A stretch of 64,000 nt of DNA from Candidatus Obscuribacter phosphatis (GTDB taxonomy: Bacteria > Cyanobacteriota > Vampirovibrionia > Obscuribacterales > Obscuribacteraceae). Below are positions 10,690 to 19,585 of this stretch, piece after piece (the stretch's first letter is position 1; each line of letters starts with the position of its first letter). Below the pieces are notes generated by a model that did no database searches, was not told where the DNA came from, and worked only from the letters and a program-made list of their open reading frames with translations. Position numbers and translations under genes: made by a program. The stretch is taken from assembly GCA_001899315.1 (NCBI GenBank), contig MOYA01000001.1, forward strand, positions 807,105 through 871,104, given 5' to 3'.

Positions 10690-11421
10690 TTAGGCAAGCA
10701 AGACAGCTCGCAGAGGCGAGGCTTCCAGTTCTTCCATCTTGAGAGGCAGGGCAATTAGTTGATAAACACCCTCTTCCACCTCACTTAAATCTAGATTCTC
10801 CAGCCAGACCATACCGGCTTCTTCTAATATGTGGTGGGTGGCCAATACTTTGGCATTAATATGATCGACTGAAGGGGTGTCAAGTCCGACTAACTTGGTT
10901 TTCTCCTGAGCAAGATATTTGGCTGTCTCAGTGCCGATATAGGCATAGCTCGCTTCAAACTGCTCCGGTGCCACCTTGGTTAGGGTTTTGAACAAGACTC
11001 TTTCAGGCATCTGCAAGTCAAACTGCTTTAGCAAAGAGGCAATTTTAGCCTTGATTTCGCCGAGGTGCTCCCCGCCAATTTCTTCTCGCCAGTCTTGGGC
11101 TTTATTTTCAGAATCTTCAACTTGGTTTGCCAATCTGGTCAAGTCAATCACCAAAACAGTACCGAGGAAGGCTGAGAGCTTCATAGCCGCCGCCCCGAGG
11201 CTCTGATCGCTCAAGTCGCCTTTGATATGCACCGGGGCATCGGCATGACTGCCCACATGCGGGCTCATGGTGAAAGCCGTGAGATTGATGACGCCGCTTT
11301 CTTGATAAGACAAGGTGACTCGCTTAGAAAACGGCACATCGCCAGGAAAACAGGCGGTGCGGCTGCTTACCGCTTGCGAAATATCAATGATGCGATTGAA
11401 GCTCAGGCTGCTTTTCTTCAC
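10690..11421 (-). CDS. Cyclase family protein (kynurenine formamidase-like)
   Basis: 243 residues, PF04199-type metal-dependent hydrolase. The zinc site H-V-G-S-H-A-D-A-P-V-H is intact (about residues 55-65), and the C-terminal part has the V-G-L-D-T-P-S-V-D-H run and a late W-L-E-N-L typical of KynB. KynB hydrolyses N-formylkynurenine to kynurenine in tryptophan breakdown. The start is GTG, overlapping the end of the upstream asparaginase gene by 38 bases, so the two are cotranscribed. The divergent neighbours encode an aminomuconate-type ALDH and RidA, which supports a kynurenine role. Other cyclase-family substrates remain possible. Confidence 0.8.
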   Translation of the reverse strand: MKKSSLSFNRIIDISQAVSSRTACFPGDVPFSKRVTLSYQESGVINLTAFTMSPHVGSHADAPVHIKGDLSDQSLGAAAMKLSAFLGTVLVIDLTRLANQVEDSENKAQDWREEIGGEHLGEIKAKIASLLKQFDLQMPERVLFKTLTKVAPEQFEASYAYIGTETAKYLAQEKTKLVGLDTPSVDHINAKVLATHHILEEAGMVWLENLDLSEVEEGVYQLIALPLKMEELEASPLRAVLLA

Positions 11422-12565
11422 TGAAAGCTCCTTGCACTTGGAAGTGAAAATGGGTTTTTATGTGGTCGACTTTGATACCGCCGGCGGCATCGGTTTTTGT
11501 CTCTCCTTTAGGAGGCAACAAATGCAGCTGTCGGAGCAGTTCCTTCAAGATAATTTCCATATGTTTGTTTTCAAAGCCGGAGCTTAGTTTGATGCAAATA
11601 GCCAAACCATTTGGATATTGATCGCTGACAATGGAGACGCCGAGTAAGCCGTCTGCCCCTTCTTTAGCGGCGGCAGTAAAAGTTTGACCGGGGAACAGTT
11701 CACCGGTCATGACTTTGTAATCGACACGGCCTAGACCGGAAAGATGCCGGGGATAGTGATTCATGATGGAACCAAGTTCTCCCCAAGCCTGCCACTGGCT
11801 GGGCAGACTTTCTTTATATCGGCGAAAGCCGAAGAGACTTTCATAAATGCAGGCGATTTCAAAGGTGCTTAAAGCATAATTAGGTAGTTGGCAACCATCG
11901 GTGGTGGCAACAAAACTTTCTTTGCTGCGCCCGGTAAAGGTCGACAAAATATTGATCAAGTCGTTGTGGTGTTGATGATTACTCTTGATGTAGTTGCCGT
12001 ATGCTTCTGGATCGACGGCTTTGAGCGCGGCAAGATAACCCGCATGTTTGCCGCTGCAATTGTGGTATCGCCGGCGAGGCTTTTCCGCGCGTTCTTTCAT
12101 CAAGGCTTTGCTTTCGCTAGAGACCGGTGTGGCTGGGGGGCAAGCCAGCATTGATTCTTCTATACCGGTAATCTTGATTATTTCTTCAAGGGCCTCTATG
12201 TGCATTGGTTCGCCCGAATGCGAAGCCATGAAAAGGGCATAATGTTCTTCTTTGAGCGCCGGGTAGGCCGCTTTCAATATTTCAATGTGAGAGAGTAATT
12301 GCCAGGGCTTAAGCAGAGATCTGGTCCAGAGGGTGAAATTATCATCACCGACACCGACCAGCTTTTGGTAGCGGTCTTCAAGCGGAAGGGCGAAAGGCTC
12401 GCCCAAGGAAGCTCGCTCCTGTTCTTTATTGGTTCGGGCTTTTCTCACCACTACGCTAATAATGCCGTATACGGTTACTTCGGTCTTTTCTCCCCTTTCA
12501 ATGGTGTAGAGGGGGCGCCATGGCAGCAGGGCGGGATTAGCCTTATCTTCGGCACAGAGTGTCAT
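11384..12565 (-). CDS. Asparaginase II family amidohydrolase
   Basis: 393 residues. It matches the thermolabile asparaginase family seen in Rhizobium (AnsA/PF06089), unrelated to the classical E. coli enzymes. Visible family segments are S-G-E-P-M-H (about residues 114-119), H-N-C-S-G-K-H-A-G and, later, T-D-G-C-Q-L-P. The reaction would be hydrolysis of asparagine or a related amide to release ammonia. It is the first gene of a minus-strand operon with the cyclase-family hydrolase, overlapping by 38 bases. In a kynurenine context an amide such as aminomuconate derivatives might be the substrate, but that is speculation. Confidence 0.8.
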   Translation of the reverse strand: MTLCAEDKANPALLPWRPLYTIERGEKTEVTVYGIISVVVRKARTNKEQERASLGEPFALPLEDRYQKLVGVGDDNFTLWTRSLLKPWQLLSHIEILKAAYPALKEEHYALFMASHSGEPMHIEALEEIIKITGIEESMLACPPATPVSSESKALMKERAEKPRRRYHNCSGKHAGYLAALKAVDPEAYGNYIKSNHQHHNDLINILSTFTGRSKESFVATTDGCQLPNYALSTFEIACIYESLFGFRRYKESLPSQWQAWGELGSIMNHYPRHLSGLGRVDYKVMTGELFPGQTFTAAAKEGADGLLGVSIVSDQYPNGLAICIKLSSGFENKHMEIILKELLRQLHLLPPKGETKTDAAGGIKVDHIKTHFHFQVQGAFSEEKQPELQSHH

Positions 12566-12641
12566 AATTATTCTCTAAAGATCTAATGCACGTAAGCCAG
12601 TTTAAATTAACTGCTTAAAGAGTTTCAAGCGGAGCGGTCTC

Positions 12642-13076
12642 ATGGGAAAACAAGCCATCAATCCGGGGCAGTCGGCACCCGGACCTTTGGGTGCTTATTC
12701 GCACGCCATTAGAGTAGGTGATCTGCTTTTCATCAGCGGTCAGGGTTGCCGCGATGCCAAAACAGGCGTGGAGCGCGGTCTTACTTTAGATGAAAGCGGT
12801 AAAGTTTTGGCTTATGACATCGAAGCCCAGACCAGGGGTGTACTCGATAATCTAGGCGTTGTTCTCAAGCATGCCGGCCTCGACTATAGCGATGTTGTCG
12901 ACATTACTGTCTTTTTGCACGACATGAACGATTTTGAAAGATACAACAAGGTGTATGCCACTTATTTTTCGCACTTACCGGTACCGCCCTGTCGAACTAC
13001 TGTGCAGGTGGCGCGTCTGCCCGGGCGTAACTATATCGAGATGAAAGCCATAGCCAGTTTCGCTAAAGAAATCTAG
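12642..13076 (+). CDS. RidA family protein, 2-aminomuconate deaminase-like
   Basis: 144 residues, a YjgF/RidA fold protein that hydrolyses imines or enamines. The wording is closer to aminomuconate deaminases (AmnD/NbaF) than to plain RidA: S-A-P-G-P-L-G-A-Y-S-H-A near the start, Y-D-I-E-A-Q-T-R-G-V in the middle and V-P-P-C-R-T-T-V-Q-V with the conserved arginine towards the end. Its partner 17 bases downstream is an aminomuconate-semialdehyde-type dehydrogenase, which is the preceding step of that pathway. Start ATG at 12642. Confidence in the fold is high, in the exact substrate moderate. Confidence 0.85.
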   Translation: MGKQAINPGQSAPGPLGAYSHAIRVGDLLFISGQGCRDAKTGVERGLTLDESGKVLAYDIEAQTRGVLDNLGVVLKHAGLDYSDVVDITVFLHDMNDFERYNKVYATYFSHLPVPPCRTTVQVARLPGRNYIEMKAIASFAKEI

Positions 13077-13093
13077 TTTTTAGGGAGTTAAAA

Positions 13094-14563
13094 ATGTCTT
13101 CAGCCCTGACCAAGATCGATCATTTTATCGATGGTGATTACACTCAGTCGGCGAGTGCTGCCACTTTTGAGAGTATCAACCCCTCCACCGGCGCCCCTCA
13201 TGCCTTGGTGGCCAGTGGTGATGCTGCCGATATCGATAGGGCGGTCACTGCCGCCCGTCGCGCTTTCGAGAAAGGCGACTGGTCGGGTCTATCTGTGGCT
13301 GAGCGCTGTCAGTATTTGAAGCGCATCGGTGATCTGATTATGGAGCGGCGCAAAGAATTGGCTGTGGCTGAATCAACCGATAACGGCAAACCTATCAGTG
13401 AAAGTTTTGATGGCGACATATTGCGCTCAGCTTCCAATTTTCATTTTTTCAGCCAGTTTGCCGCCAGTCATGCTGATGAGGCCTATAGCGGCGGCTTGGA
13501 TGAAAGACACGTGGCAATTAGAGAACCGCTTGGTGTCTGTGGTCTGATTACACCTTGGAATCTGCCGCTCTATCTGGCTACCTGGAAAATTGCACCGGCA
13601 CTGGCCATGGGCAATACGATTGTTTTGAAACCGGCAGAATGGACGCCCTATACTGCCTATCTATTTGCCGACATCACTAGAGCTGCCGGTTTACCGCCTG
13701 GTGTATTCAATATAGTAAACGGCTTTGGCGCTAAGTCGGCTGGCGAGGCTCTCACTCTCCATCCAGATGTCAGGTCGATTTCTTTTACCGGTGAGACTTC
13801 CACCGGCAAAGCCATCATGCGTGCTTCTTCCGATACGCTCAAGAAACTCTCTTTTGAACTGGGCGGCAAGGGGGCCAATATCATCTTTGATGATGCCAAT
13901 CTTGATGAGGCGATACCCACGGCTGTGCGTGCCGCTTTCCGCAATCAGGGGCAGATTTGTCTGGCCGGTTCGCGCTTGTTTGTACACCAAAAGGTCTACG
14001 ACCAAGTGGTGGAAAGGCTCGTGCAAAGAGTAAAAACTATCAAAGTAGGAGATCCGCTCGATCCCAATACACAGATGGGCGCCCTAGTCTCGCGCGAGCA
14101 TCTCGATAAGGTGCTCTCTTATATTGAAATCGGTAAGAAAGAAGGGCAACTTCTCACTGGGGGCGAGCCTATCGGCGCCCAACTAGGCTCTCAGTTCAAG
14201 AACGGCTATTTCCTTAGTCCGTCTGTTTTTGCCGGGCTCAAGAGCGATTCGCGTTTCTTGCAGGAAGAGATCTTTGGTCCGACCCTACCGGTGGTGGCAT
14301 TCCAAGATGAAGAGGAAGCGATCGCTCTAGCTAATAATTCACCTTATGGATTATCTGCTTCAATTTGGAGCCAAGATGTCGATAGACTGCATAGACTATC
14401 GACGCGCATTAAGGCCGGCATGATTTGGATCAACACCTGGTTCTTGCGCGATTTACGCACACCCTTCGGCGGGCAAAAGTCATCAGGTATCGGCCGTGAA
14501 GGCGGGCGCTACAGTCTGGAATTTTTCTCTGAAGCTAAATGCATCTCTTATAAATATCGTTAG
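13094..14563 (+). CDS. Aldehyde dehydrogenase, (2-amino/hydroxy)muconic semialdehyde type
   Basis: 489 residues, a full-length NAD(P)-dependent aldehyde dehydrogenase. The catalytic glutamate lies in F-E-L-G-G-K-G-A-N and the nucleophilic cysteine in N-Q-G-Q-I-C-L-A-G. The N-terminus (F-I-D-G-D-Y) and the F-H-F-F-S-Q-F-A segment near residue 120 resemble the 2-hydroxymuconic/aminomuconic semialdehyde dehydrogenase branch. A clear ribosome-binding site GGGAG precedes the ATG. Together with the RidA upstream it would convert aminomuconic semialdehyde to aminomuconate and on to an oxalocrotonate. Assignment of substrate is by resemblance and context. Confidence 0.87.
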   Translation: MSSALTKIDHFIDGDYTQSASAATFESINPSTGAPHALVASGDAADIDRAVTAARRAFEKGDWSGLSVAERCQYLKRIGDLIMERRKELAVAESTDNGKPISESFDGDILRSASNFHFFSQFAASHADEAYSGGLDERHVAIREPLGVCGLITPWNLPLYLATWKIAPALAMGNTIVLKPAEWTPYTAYLFADITRAAGLPPGVFNIVNGFGAKSAGEALTLHPDVRSISFTGETSTGKAIMRASSDTLKKLSFELGGKGANIIFDDANLDEAIPTAVRAAFRNQGQICLAGSRLFVHQKVYDQVVERLVQRVKTIKVGDPLDPNTQMGALVSREHLDKVLSYIEIGKKEGQLLTGGEPIGAQLGSQFKNGYFLSPSVFAGLKSDSRFLQEEIFGPTLPVVAFQDEEEAIALANNSPYGLSASIWSQDVDRLHRLSTRIKAGMIWINTWFLRDLRTPFGGQKSSGIGREGGRYSLEFFSEAKCISYKYR

Positions 14564-14580
14564 TGGAGTAAAGCTAAATC

Positions 14581-15339
14581 ATGGATCTGTTCATCAAGGG
14601 TAAGAAAGCTCTGGTTACCGGGGGTACAAAGGGCATCGGCCGTGCCATCGCCCAGACCCTGGCCGCCGAGGGGGCGCAAGTCTTATCTTCGGCTCGCGAG
14701 AAAGCAGATCTCGGTTCCGGTATAGAAGTTTTTCCTTGTGATCTCACCGAGGTGGAAAGTCGCAAGGCACTAATTGAGCAGACGAAGAAAGTTTTGGGTA
14801 CAGTCGATATTCTTGTGCATAATGTCGGTGGTCCAGCTCCTTCAGATGTTCTTTCTACTTCGGCTGAGGCTTGGCAAAGTGGTTTTGAGAGGCTATTTCA
14901 ATCGGTCAGTCATTTGAACGAAGCCTTTATTCCGGGTATGCGCGAAAGAAAGTTTGGAAGAGTAATCTGTGTGACATCGCTATCGGTGGTCGAGCCCATC
15001 GCCGGACTGGCGGTCTCAAATGCGTTGCGTTCGGCTGTTACAGCCATGCTTAAGACCCTTGCCGATGAAGTAGCGGCAGATGGCATTACAGTAAACTGTG
15101 TCGCCCCTGGAGCAATCGATACTGAAAGACTAAAGTCTCTCATGCAGGCGCGTATAGCCCGCACCGGGCAAAGTGCGGCAGAGTACGAAAAACAGTACCT
15201 TTCGGCAATTCCGGCCGGACGTCTCGGTACACCGGAAGAATTTGCCAGTTGTGTTGCTTATCTTGCATCTAAGCAGGCTGCCTATATTACCGGGTCGACC
15301 ATTGCCATTGACGGCGGCAAGCGCAGAAGTACCTATTAA
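14581..15339 (+). CDS. SDR-family protein lacking the catalytic Tyr and Lys
   Basis: 252 residues with a Rossmann fold: V-T-G-G-T-K-G-I-G-R-A at residues 12-22 binds the nucleotide and N-V-G-G at about 82 stands for the usual N-A-G. Where classical SDRs have Y-x3-K, this one has G-L-A-V-S-N-A-L-R, so Tyr is Leu and Lys is Asn. The active-site serine region (V-T-S-L-S) is kept. A known subgroup of FabG-like SDRs lacks the catalytic tetrad in this way. It lies between the ALDH and the lysine-dehydrogenase-like gene and is probably in their operon. It may bind a ligand and NAD(P) without classic reductase chemistry. Confidence 0.83.
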   Translation: MDLFIKGKKALVTGGTKGIGRAIAQTLAAEGAQVLSSAREKADLGSGIEVFPCDLTEVESRKALIEQTKKVLGTVDILVHNVGGPAPSDVLSTSAEAWQSGFERLFQSVSHLNEAFIPGMRERKFGRVICVTSLSVVEPIAGLAVSNALRSAVTAMLKTLADEVAADGITVNCVAPGAIDTERLKSLMQARIARTGQSAAEYEKQYLSAIPAGRLGTPEEFASCVAYLASKQAAYITGSTIAIDGGKRRSTY

Positions 15340-15364
15340 ATTTAGCCATATTTGAGGTGTAGAG

Positions 15365-16516
15365 ATGAAATTTTTAGTGCTTGGGGCCGGCAAAATGGGC
15401 TATGCCGTAGCCTATGATTTAATTCGCTCACCTAAGGTCGAAAAAGTTGTTCTCACCGACCGTTCTGAAGCGATTCTCAAAAGCACCGCCGACCGTTTGA
15501 AAGATCCTAAACTGGTACCAGCCCTGGTGGATGTCACCAATGAGCGCGAACTGGGTCAGCTTATGGAAGAAGTCGATGTAGCCATCAGTTGCGTCACCTA
15601 TGAGCATAACTATGAGCTCACTAAATTGGCACTTTCCACCCGCACGCATTTTGTCGACTTGGGCGGCAATGAAGAGCTTGTGCGCAGACAGTTCTTGCTT
15701 GATGAATTGGCAAAAGAAAGAGGTGTATCGATAATACCCGATGCCGGTTTGGCTCCGGGTATGGTATCGCTTTTGGCTGCTTCTGCCGCCGAAAGTCTCG
15801 ATGAAGTCTATGATATGCGCATTCGTGTCGGTGGGGTGCCTATTGACCGCGAGATCAATACCCTCGGTTATGCCCAGGTCTTTTCGGTAGAGGGTCTGAT
15901 CAACGAATATAGTGAAGACTGCACTCTCATTCGCGATGGTAAGCTGCTTCAATTGCCGGCTCTGTCTGAGCTGGAAGAAGTCGAATTCCCGCCGCCTTTT
16001 GGCCGCATGGAGGCGTTCAATACTTCAGGTGGTATTTCTACTTTGCCTCAGTCTTATCTGAACCGCATTCAACATTTAGACTATAAAACGGTGCGCTATA
16101 TCGGGCACTGTCAAGCAATCAGAGCTATGCAAGAATTAGGATTTTTCAGCCCCGAGAAATTTAACGGCAGCGAGCTTAGCCCCAGGGCGGTTTTGGCGGG
16201 TCAATTGGCTAAACATTTGCCAGTGGGCGAGCCCGATGCCGTTCTGTTACGAGTCTCTGTTTCAGGCAATAAGAGCGGCAAACCTTCTCAATTGGTCTTT
16301 GACTGTGTGGACTATGCCGACCAGGCTGTGGGGCTGTCGGCTATGATGCGCATGACCGCCTTCCCGGCTTCTATTTTGGGTCAAATGCTCGCTCGTGGCG
16401 ACATAAACAAAAGGGGTGTACTCAGGCAGGAAGAGTCTGTACCCACCCGTTTATTCCTGACTGAACTTTCAGGGCGGGGTATTGCTATAAAGATGACCGA
16501 GCGAATCAATACTTAA
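15365..16516 (+). CDS. Saccharopine dehydrogenase / lysine 6-dehydrogenase-like protein
   Basis: 383 residues. It opens with the Rossmann motif V-L-G-A-G-K-M-G-Y-A-V-A, continues through a C-V-T-Y-E-H-N segment and contains D-A-G-L-A-P-G-M-V, typical of the saccharopine dehydrogenase family and of lysine 6-dehydrogenases. Such enzymes oxidise the side-chain amine of lysine or split saccharopine with NAD. The ATG follows a GAGGTGTAGAG leader, 25 bases behind the SDR gene, so it likely closes the catabolic operon begun by the RidA gene. The exact substrate is unclear. Confidence 0.78.
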   Translation: MKFLVLGAGKMGYAVAYDLIRSPKVEKVVLTDRSEAILKSTADRLKDPKLVPALVDVTNERELGQLMEEVDVAISCVTYEHNYELTKLALSTRTHFVDLGGNEELVRRQFLLDELAKERGVSIIPDAGLAPGMVSLLAASAAESLDEVYDMRIRVGGVPIDREINTLGYAQVFSVEGLINEYSEDCTLIRDGKLLQLPALSELEEVEFPPPFGRMEAFNTSGGISTLPQSYLNRIQHLDYKTVRYIGHCQAIRAMQELGFFSPEKFNGSELSPRAVLAGQLAKHLPVGEPDAVLLRVSVSGNKSGKPSQLVFDCVDYADQAVGLSAMMRMTAFPASILGQMLARGDINKRGVLRQEESVPTRLFLTELSGRGIAIKMTERINT

Positions 16517-16597
16517 CTTAAACGAATAGGCAAATTTAATGTCCAGTTTGCCTAACCTGCGCATAGAACTCTTCACTTGGCGAAAGAGGAGTTGACG

Positions 16598-17140
16598 ATG
16601 ATTGACCGACCGGTTGCATTCAGTGACGCAGTGAGCAAGAAGAATGAGAACAGCGAAGTAGCCAATCTGATCAATCCTTACCGGCTGCCTGAAGCCTTCA
16701 ATAGAGGGGATAGTAAAGGGGATAGAACTCCCATCCAGTGGTCTGAGAGTATTGAAGACAAGGTGCGCGAGGCTCGCGAGAATGGTAAGCCACTGGTGGT
16801 CTATTTCACCATTGAAGGCAGCAAGGAATGCGACTGGTGCCGGGCTATGGATACATCTTTCAAAGACCCTAGCATAGGCGCCCTAGCCGGGAAAGCTAAT
16901 TTCCTCAAGGTCGCCTTGCGCGACGGCGTCGAGAACGATTCGATGAAGCTTGCCAGGGCTTTAGACATAAAGGCTTTCCCCACTGTTTCGGTGCTCAATA
17001 TTGAGAAGAACGGACAAGTGAAAGAAGAGGCTCGCATAATTGGCTATCAGTCGGGTACCACCCTGAAAGCTAATTTGGATAAGGCGATCAATCAAGGCAA
17101 TAAGCCCGAGCAACTTGGTGATAAGGCTCTAGTGGCATAG
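16598..17140 (+). CDS. Thioredoxin-fold protein with CDWC centre
   Basis: About 180 residues. A disordered leader of about 55 residues is followed by a thioredoxin-like domain: V-V-Y-F-T, then E-C-D-W-C-R-A-M-D with a C-x-x-C centre, and the cis-proline loop A-F-P-T-V-S. The D-W-C-R-A-M-D wording resembles thioredoxins of the DUF255/Thioredoxin_7 type. No signal peptide is seen, so it is cytoplasmic. The ATG at 16598 is preferred over a TTG 21 bases earlier because AGAGGAG sits at the right distance. It stands alone between two catabolic gene groups; its partner is not evident. Confidence 0.8.
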   Translation: MIDRPVAFSDAVSKKNENSEVANLINPYRLPEAFNRGDSKGDRTPIQWSESIEDKVREARENGKPLVVYFTIEGSKECDWCRAMDTSFKDPSIGALAGKANFLKVALRDGVENDSMKLARALDIKAFPTVSVLNIEKNGQVKEEARIIGYQSGTTLKANLDKAINQGNKPEQLGDKALVA

Positions 17141-17196
17141 AACCTATATAATTTAGAGCGACAGTCTAGAGTCGTCTAAATTAAAAGAGGGAAACA

Positions 17197-18582
17197 GTGA
17201 CCTTGAATATTGAAGAAGCCAACAGTCAGAAAGAGTCTGTTTTGTCATATGCCGACAAGCAACGCAGTAGTTTCGAGGCTAAACTTAAAAAAATAGTCGA
17301 CATGGCCTCTGTCAGTATGGAACCGGAGCGTCGTCCTGAGATTGATGGCACTGCCGAATTGGCCCTTGCTTACCTGCGCGAGATGGGTGCCAAGGGCGAG
17401 ATCGTCAAGACAAAAGGCTATCCGGTTGTGATTGGCGAGTTCCATCATAGTGCCAAAGCTCCGACCGTGACTGTCTATAACCATCTCGATGTGCAGCCTG
17501 CCTTGGCCAGTGAATGGCTTACCGAGCCCTTCGATATGCAAATCGATGGAGAGGTTTACCGCGGACGCGGCACAACCGATGATAAAGGACCGGCCCTGAC
17601 TGTACTTTCGGCGGCTTATTTTGCCCATCAAGCCGGTATACCAATCAATATCAAGTTTATCTGGGAACTGGAAGAAGAAATAGGATCGCCATCTTTCGAG
17701 TCTTTCTTGACAGAAAATCTAGCCAAACTGAAGACCGATTCGGTTGTGGTTTCAGATACGATCTGGGTGTCGAGAGAGCGCCCGGCCATACCTTATGGAC
17801 TGAGAGGTCTGCAGGCTTTTCTGATCAAGCTCAAGACCGGCACCAAAGATGTACATAGCGGCACCACCGGCGGTCTAGCCCGCAATCCCATCGGCGAAAT
17901 GGCCGGTCTCATTGCTGCAATTTACGATCCTTGCACTGGTGAGGTAAGAATTCCAGGCTTTTATGACGCTGTTCGCCCGGTCGATGAGAGCGAGTTGGAT
18001 AATTTCGTTGCTTCCGGCTTTACTGTAGAGAATTTCAAGCGAGCCCATGAGCTGGGCAGCACGCGTACCATGGATGCCGCCCAAGGGGCAAAGAGAATTT
18101 GGGCGCATCCTACTTTCGAGGTGCATGGTATCACCGGTGGTTATGCTGGTCCCGGGGTGAAGACAATTGTGCCTTATCAAAGCGAAGCCAAACTTTCGAC
18201 TAGATTGGTTCCAGATCAAGATCCAGAGAAAATATTTGAATTAATCAAAGCTTTTGTGCAGTCTTATAACCCAGATTTTGAGGTGCTCAAAGAAGGTTCA
18301 CTCAAGCCTTTCTTGGGTGAATTTGTCGGACCCTTTGCCGAAGCAGCCAAAGGTGCCATGCAGACTGCTTTCGGTGTGGAACCAGCCTTTACTCGCGAGG
18401 GCGGATCGATCGGGGCTGTGGTCAGTATGCAGGAAAAATTAAATGTGCCCATTACCTTTATGGGTTTGAGCCTGCCCGAACACGGCTATCATGCCATTAA
18501 TGAAAACTTTGACTGGCAGCAAGCCAGAGGCGGGCAGGTCATGTTTGTGGATTATTTCCAGAGATTGTCTAAGTTGATCTAG
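17197..18582 (+). CDS. M20 family metallopeptidase (dipeptidase-like)
   Basis: 461 residues. The dinuclear zinc site of the M20 family can be followed: Y-N-H-L-D-V-Q-P (about residues 95-102), G-R-G-T-T-D-D-K-G-P and E-L-E-E-E-I-G-S. The insertion domain that serves dimerisation lies between, and the C-terminus has G-L-S-L-P-E-H-G-Y-H-A with the last metal histidine. These enzymes cut dipeptides or small N-acyl amino acids in the cytoplasm. GTG start at 17197, preceded by GAGGGAAAC. Eleven bases separate it from the secreted TPR gene downstream, which may share its transcript although a functional link is not obvious. Confidence 0.88.
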   Translation: MTLNIEEANSQKESVLSYADKQRSSFEAKLKKIVDMASVSMEPERRPEIDGTAELALAYLREMGAKGEIVKTKGYPVVIGEFHHSAKAPTVTVYNHLDVQPALASEWLTEPFDMQIDGEVYRGRGTTDDKGPALTVLSAAYFAHQAGIPINIKFIWELEEEIGSPSFESFLTENLAKLKTDSVVVSDTIWVSRERPAIPYGLRGLQAFLIKLKTGTKDVHSGTTGGLARNPIGEMAGLIAAIYDPCTGEVRIPGFYDAVRPVDESELDNFVASGFTVENFKRAHELGSTRTMDAAQGAKRIWAHPTFEVHGITGGYAGPGVKTIVPYQSEAKLSTRLVPDQDPEKIFELIKAFVQSYNPDFEVLKEGSLKPFLGEFVGPFAEAAKGAMQTAFGVEPAFTREGGSIGAVVSMQEKLNVPITFMGLSLPEHGYHAINENFDWQQARGGQVMFVDYFQRLSKLI

Positions 18583-18592
18583 ACTGGATTGC

Positions 18593-19585
18593 ATGGGAAG
18601 AGACAAGAGTGGCAAGAGCAAGAGTCCGGGTCCAATTGGATCTTTACTTGCCGTTTTCTTGTTTTGCTTTTTCGCTGCCCAGAGCCCTGCTCTGGCTTAT
18701 TCTCAGCAACTGAAAGAAGCCCTCTGTTTGTACGAAGCCGGCAATTATAGATTGGCTTATGGCAAATTTAGAGAGGCTGCGGTAATCGATCCCTATAACG
18801 CCCGCCTTCGTTATCATTTAGGCAATTGCCTAATTAAACTGGGTTGTCTAGATGATGCGGTGGCATCTTTTCGCGCTTGTCTTAGTCTCAATCCCGACCT
18901 AGAGGTTTCGAGCAAGGCATGGAATGCTCTCGAGCAGATTCATTCGGCCAGGCAATCTAAAAGTTTTCGCGAAAGCCCGCCGACTATAAGTCTTGCTAAG
19001 CCTGCTCCTAATTTCATGAGTACAGAACCACCGCCTGCACTGAGCAGGCAGTTGCAGGAGGCGCTCGAACGGTTGCGTCTTTCTAGAACATCGAGGATCA
19101 AAGATATAAATGATACTTACCTCGGTCAGCGCAGCATTATTGAGAGAAATCTCTCCAAAGATATTGCTCAAGTGCCAAGATATATCTACTTTGCTGGAGA
19201 ACGTATTCAGAATCCTGATAGAGAGGTGATTATTGCCGAATTAAAGGCTCAGAGTGCAGCTCGCCTTCAGAAACTAAGCGAAGAGAATGCCAAAGATTTG
19301 GCCCGTGAGAAAACCTATTTTGATGGTGAAGAAACTAAGCTGAAGGAAAGCGGGGAAAACCTTCGTAGTCAATACGCCTCTAAGGGCGGTGAGAATAAGG
19401 CGGTTTCCTTAGGTTCCGGGCTGTTTGTGCGCAATTATGTTAACTTCGGCGGCGCCTTTGAAGATTCTATGCCTAATTCAGCTGGAGCCGCTGCTCCTCC
19501 ACTACCCCTGGAGTTATCGGCAAAGACTGGACGCTTGATGATTAAGAACAAAGTTGATGCGAGTAAGGGAGCGAAGAAACATTGA
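18593..19585 (+). CDS. Secreted TPR and coiled-coil protein (paralogue of 9004-9792)
   Basis: 330 residues. A signal sequence with a long hydrophobic core (about residues 17-35) is followed by two TPR-like repeats, with L-C-L-Y-E-A-G-N-Y-R-L-A-Y and R-Y-H-L-G-N-C-L-I-K-L-G. The second half is charged and probably coiled-coil. Layout and wording match the 262-residue protein on the minus strand at 9004-9792. Its stop overlaps the TTG start of the VWA protein, so the two are translationally coupled and may work together in the periplasm. Function unknown. Confidence 0.72.
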   Translation: MGRDKSGKSKSPGPIGSLLAVFLFCFFAAQSPALAYSQQLKEALCLYEAGNYRLAYGKFREAAVIDPYNARLRYHLGNCLIKLGCLDDAVASFRACLSLNPDLEVSSKAWNALEQIHSARQSKSFRESPPTISLAKPAPNFMSTEPPPALSRQLQEALERLRLSRTSRIKDINDTYLGQRSIIERNLSKDIAQVPRYIYFAGERIQNPDREVIIAELKAQSAARLQKLSEENAKDLAREKTYFDGEETKLKESGENLRSQYASKGGENKAVSLGSGLFVRNYVNFGGAFEDSMPNSAGAAAPPLPLELSAKTGRLMIKNKVDASKGAKKH

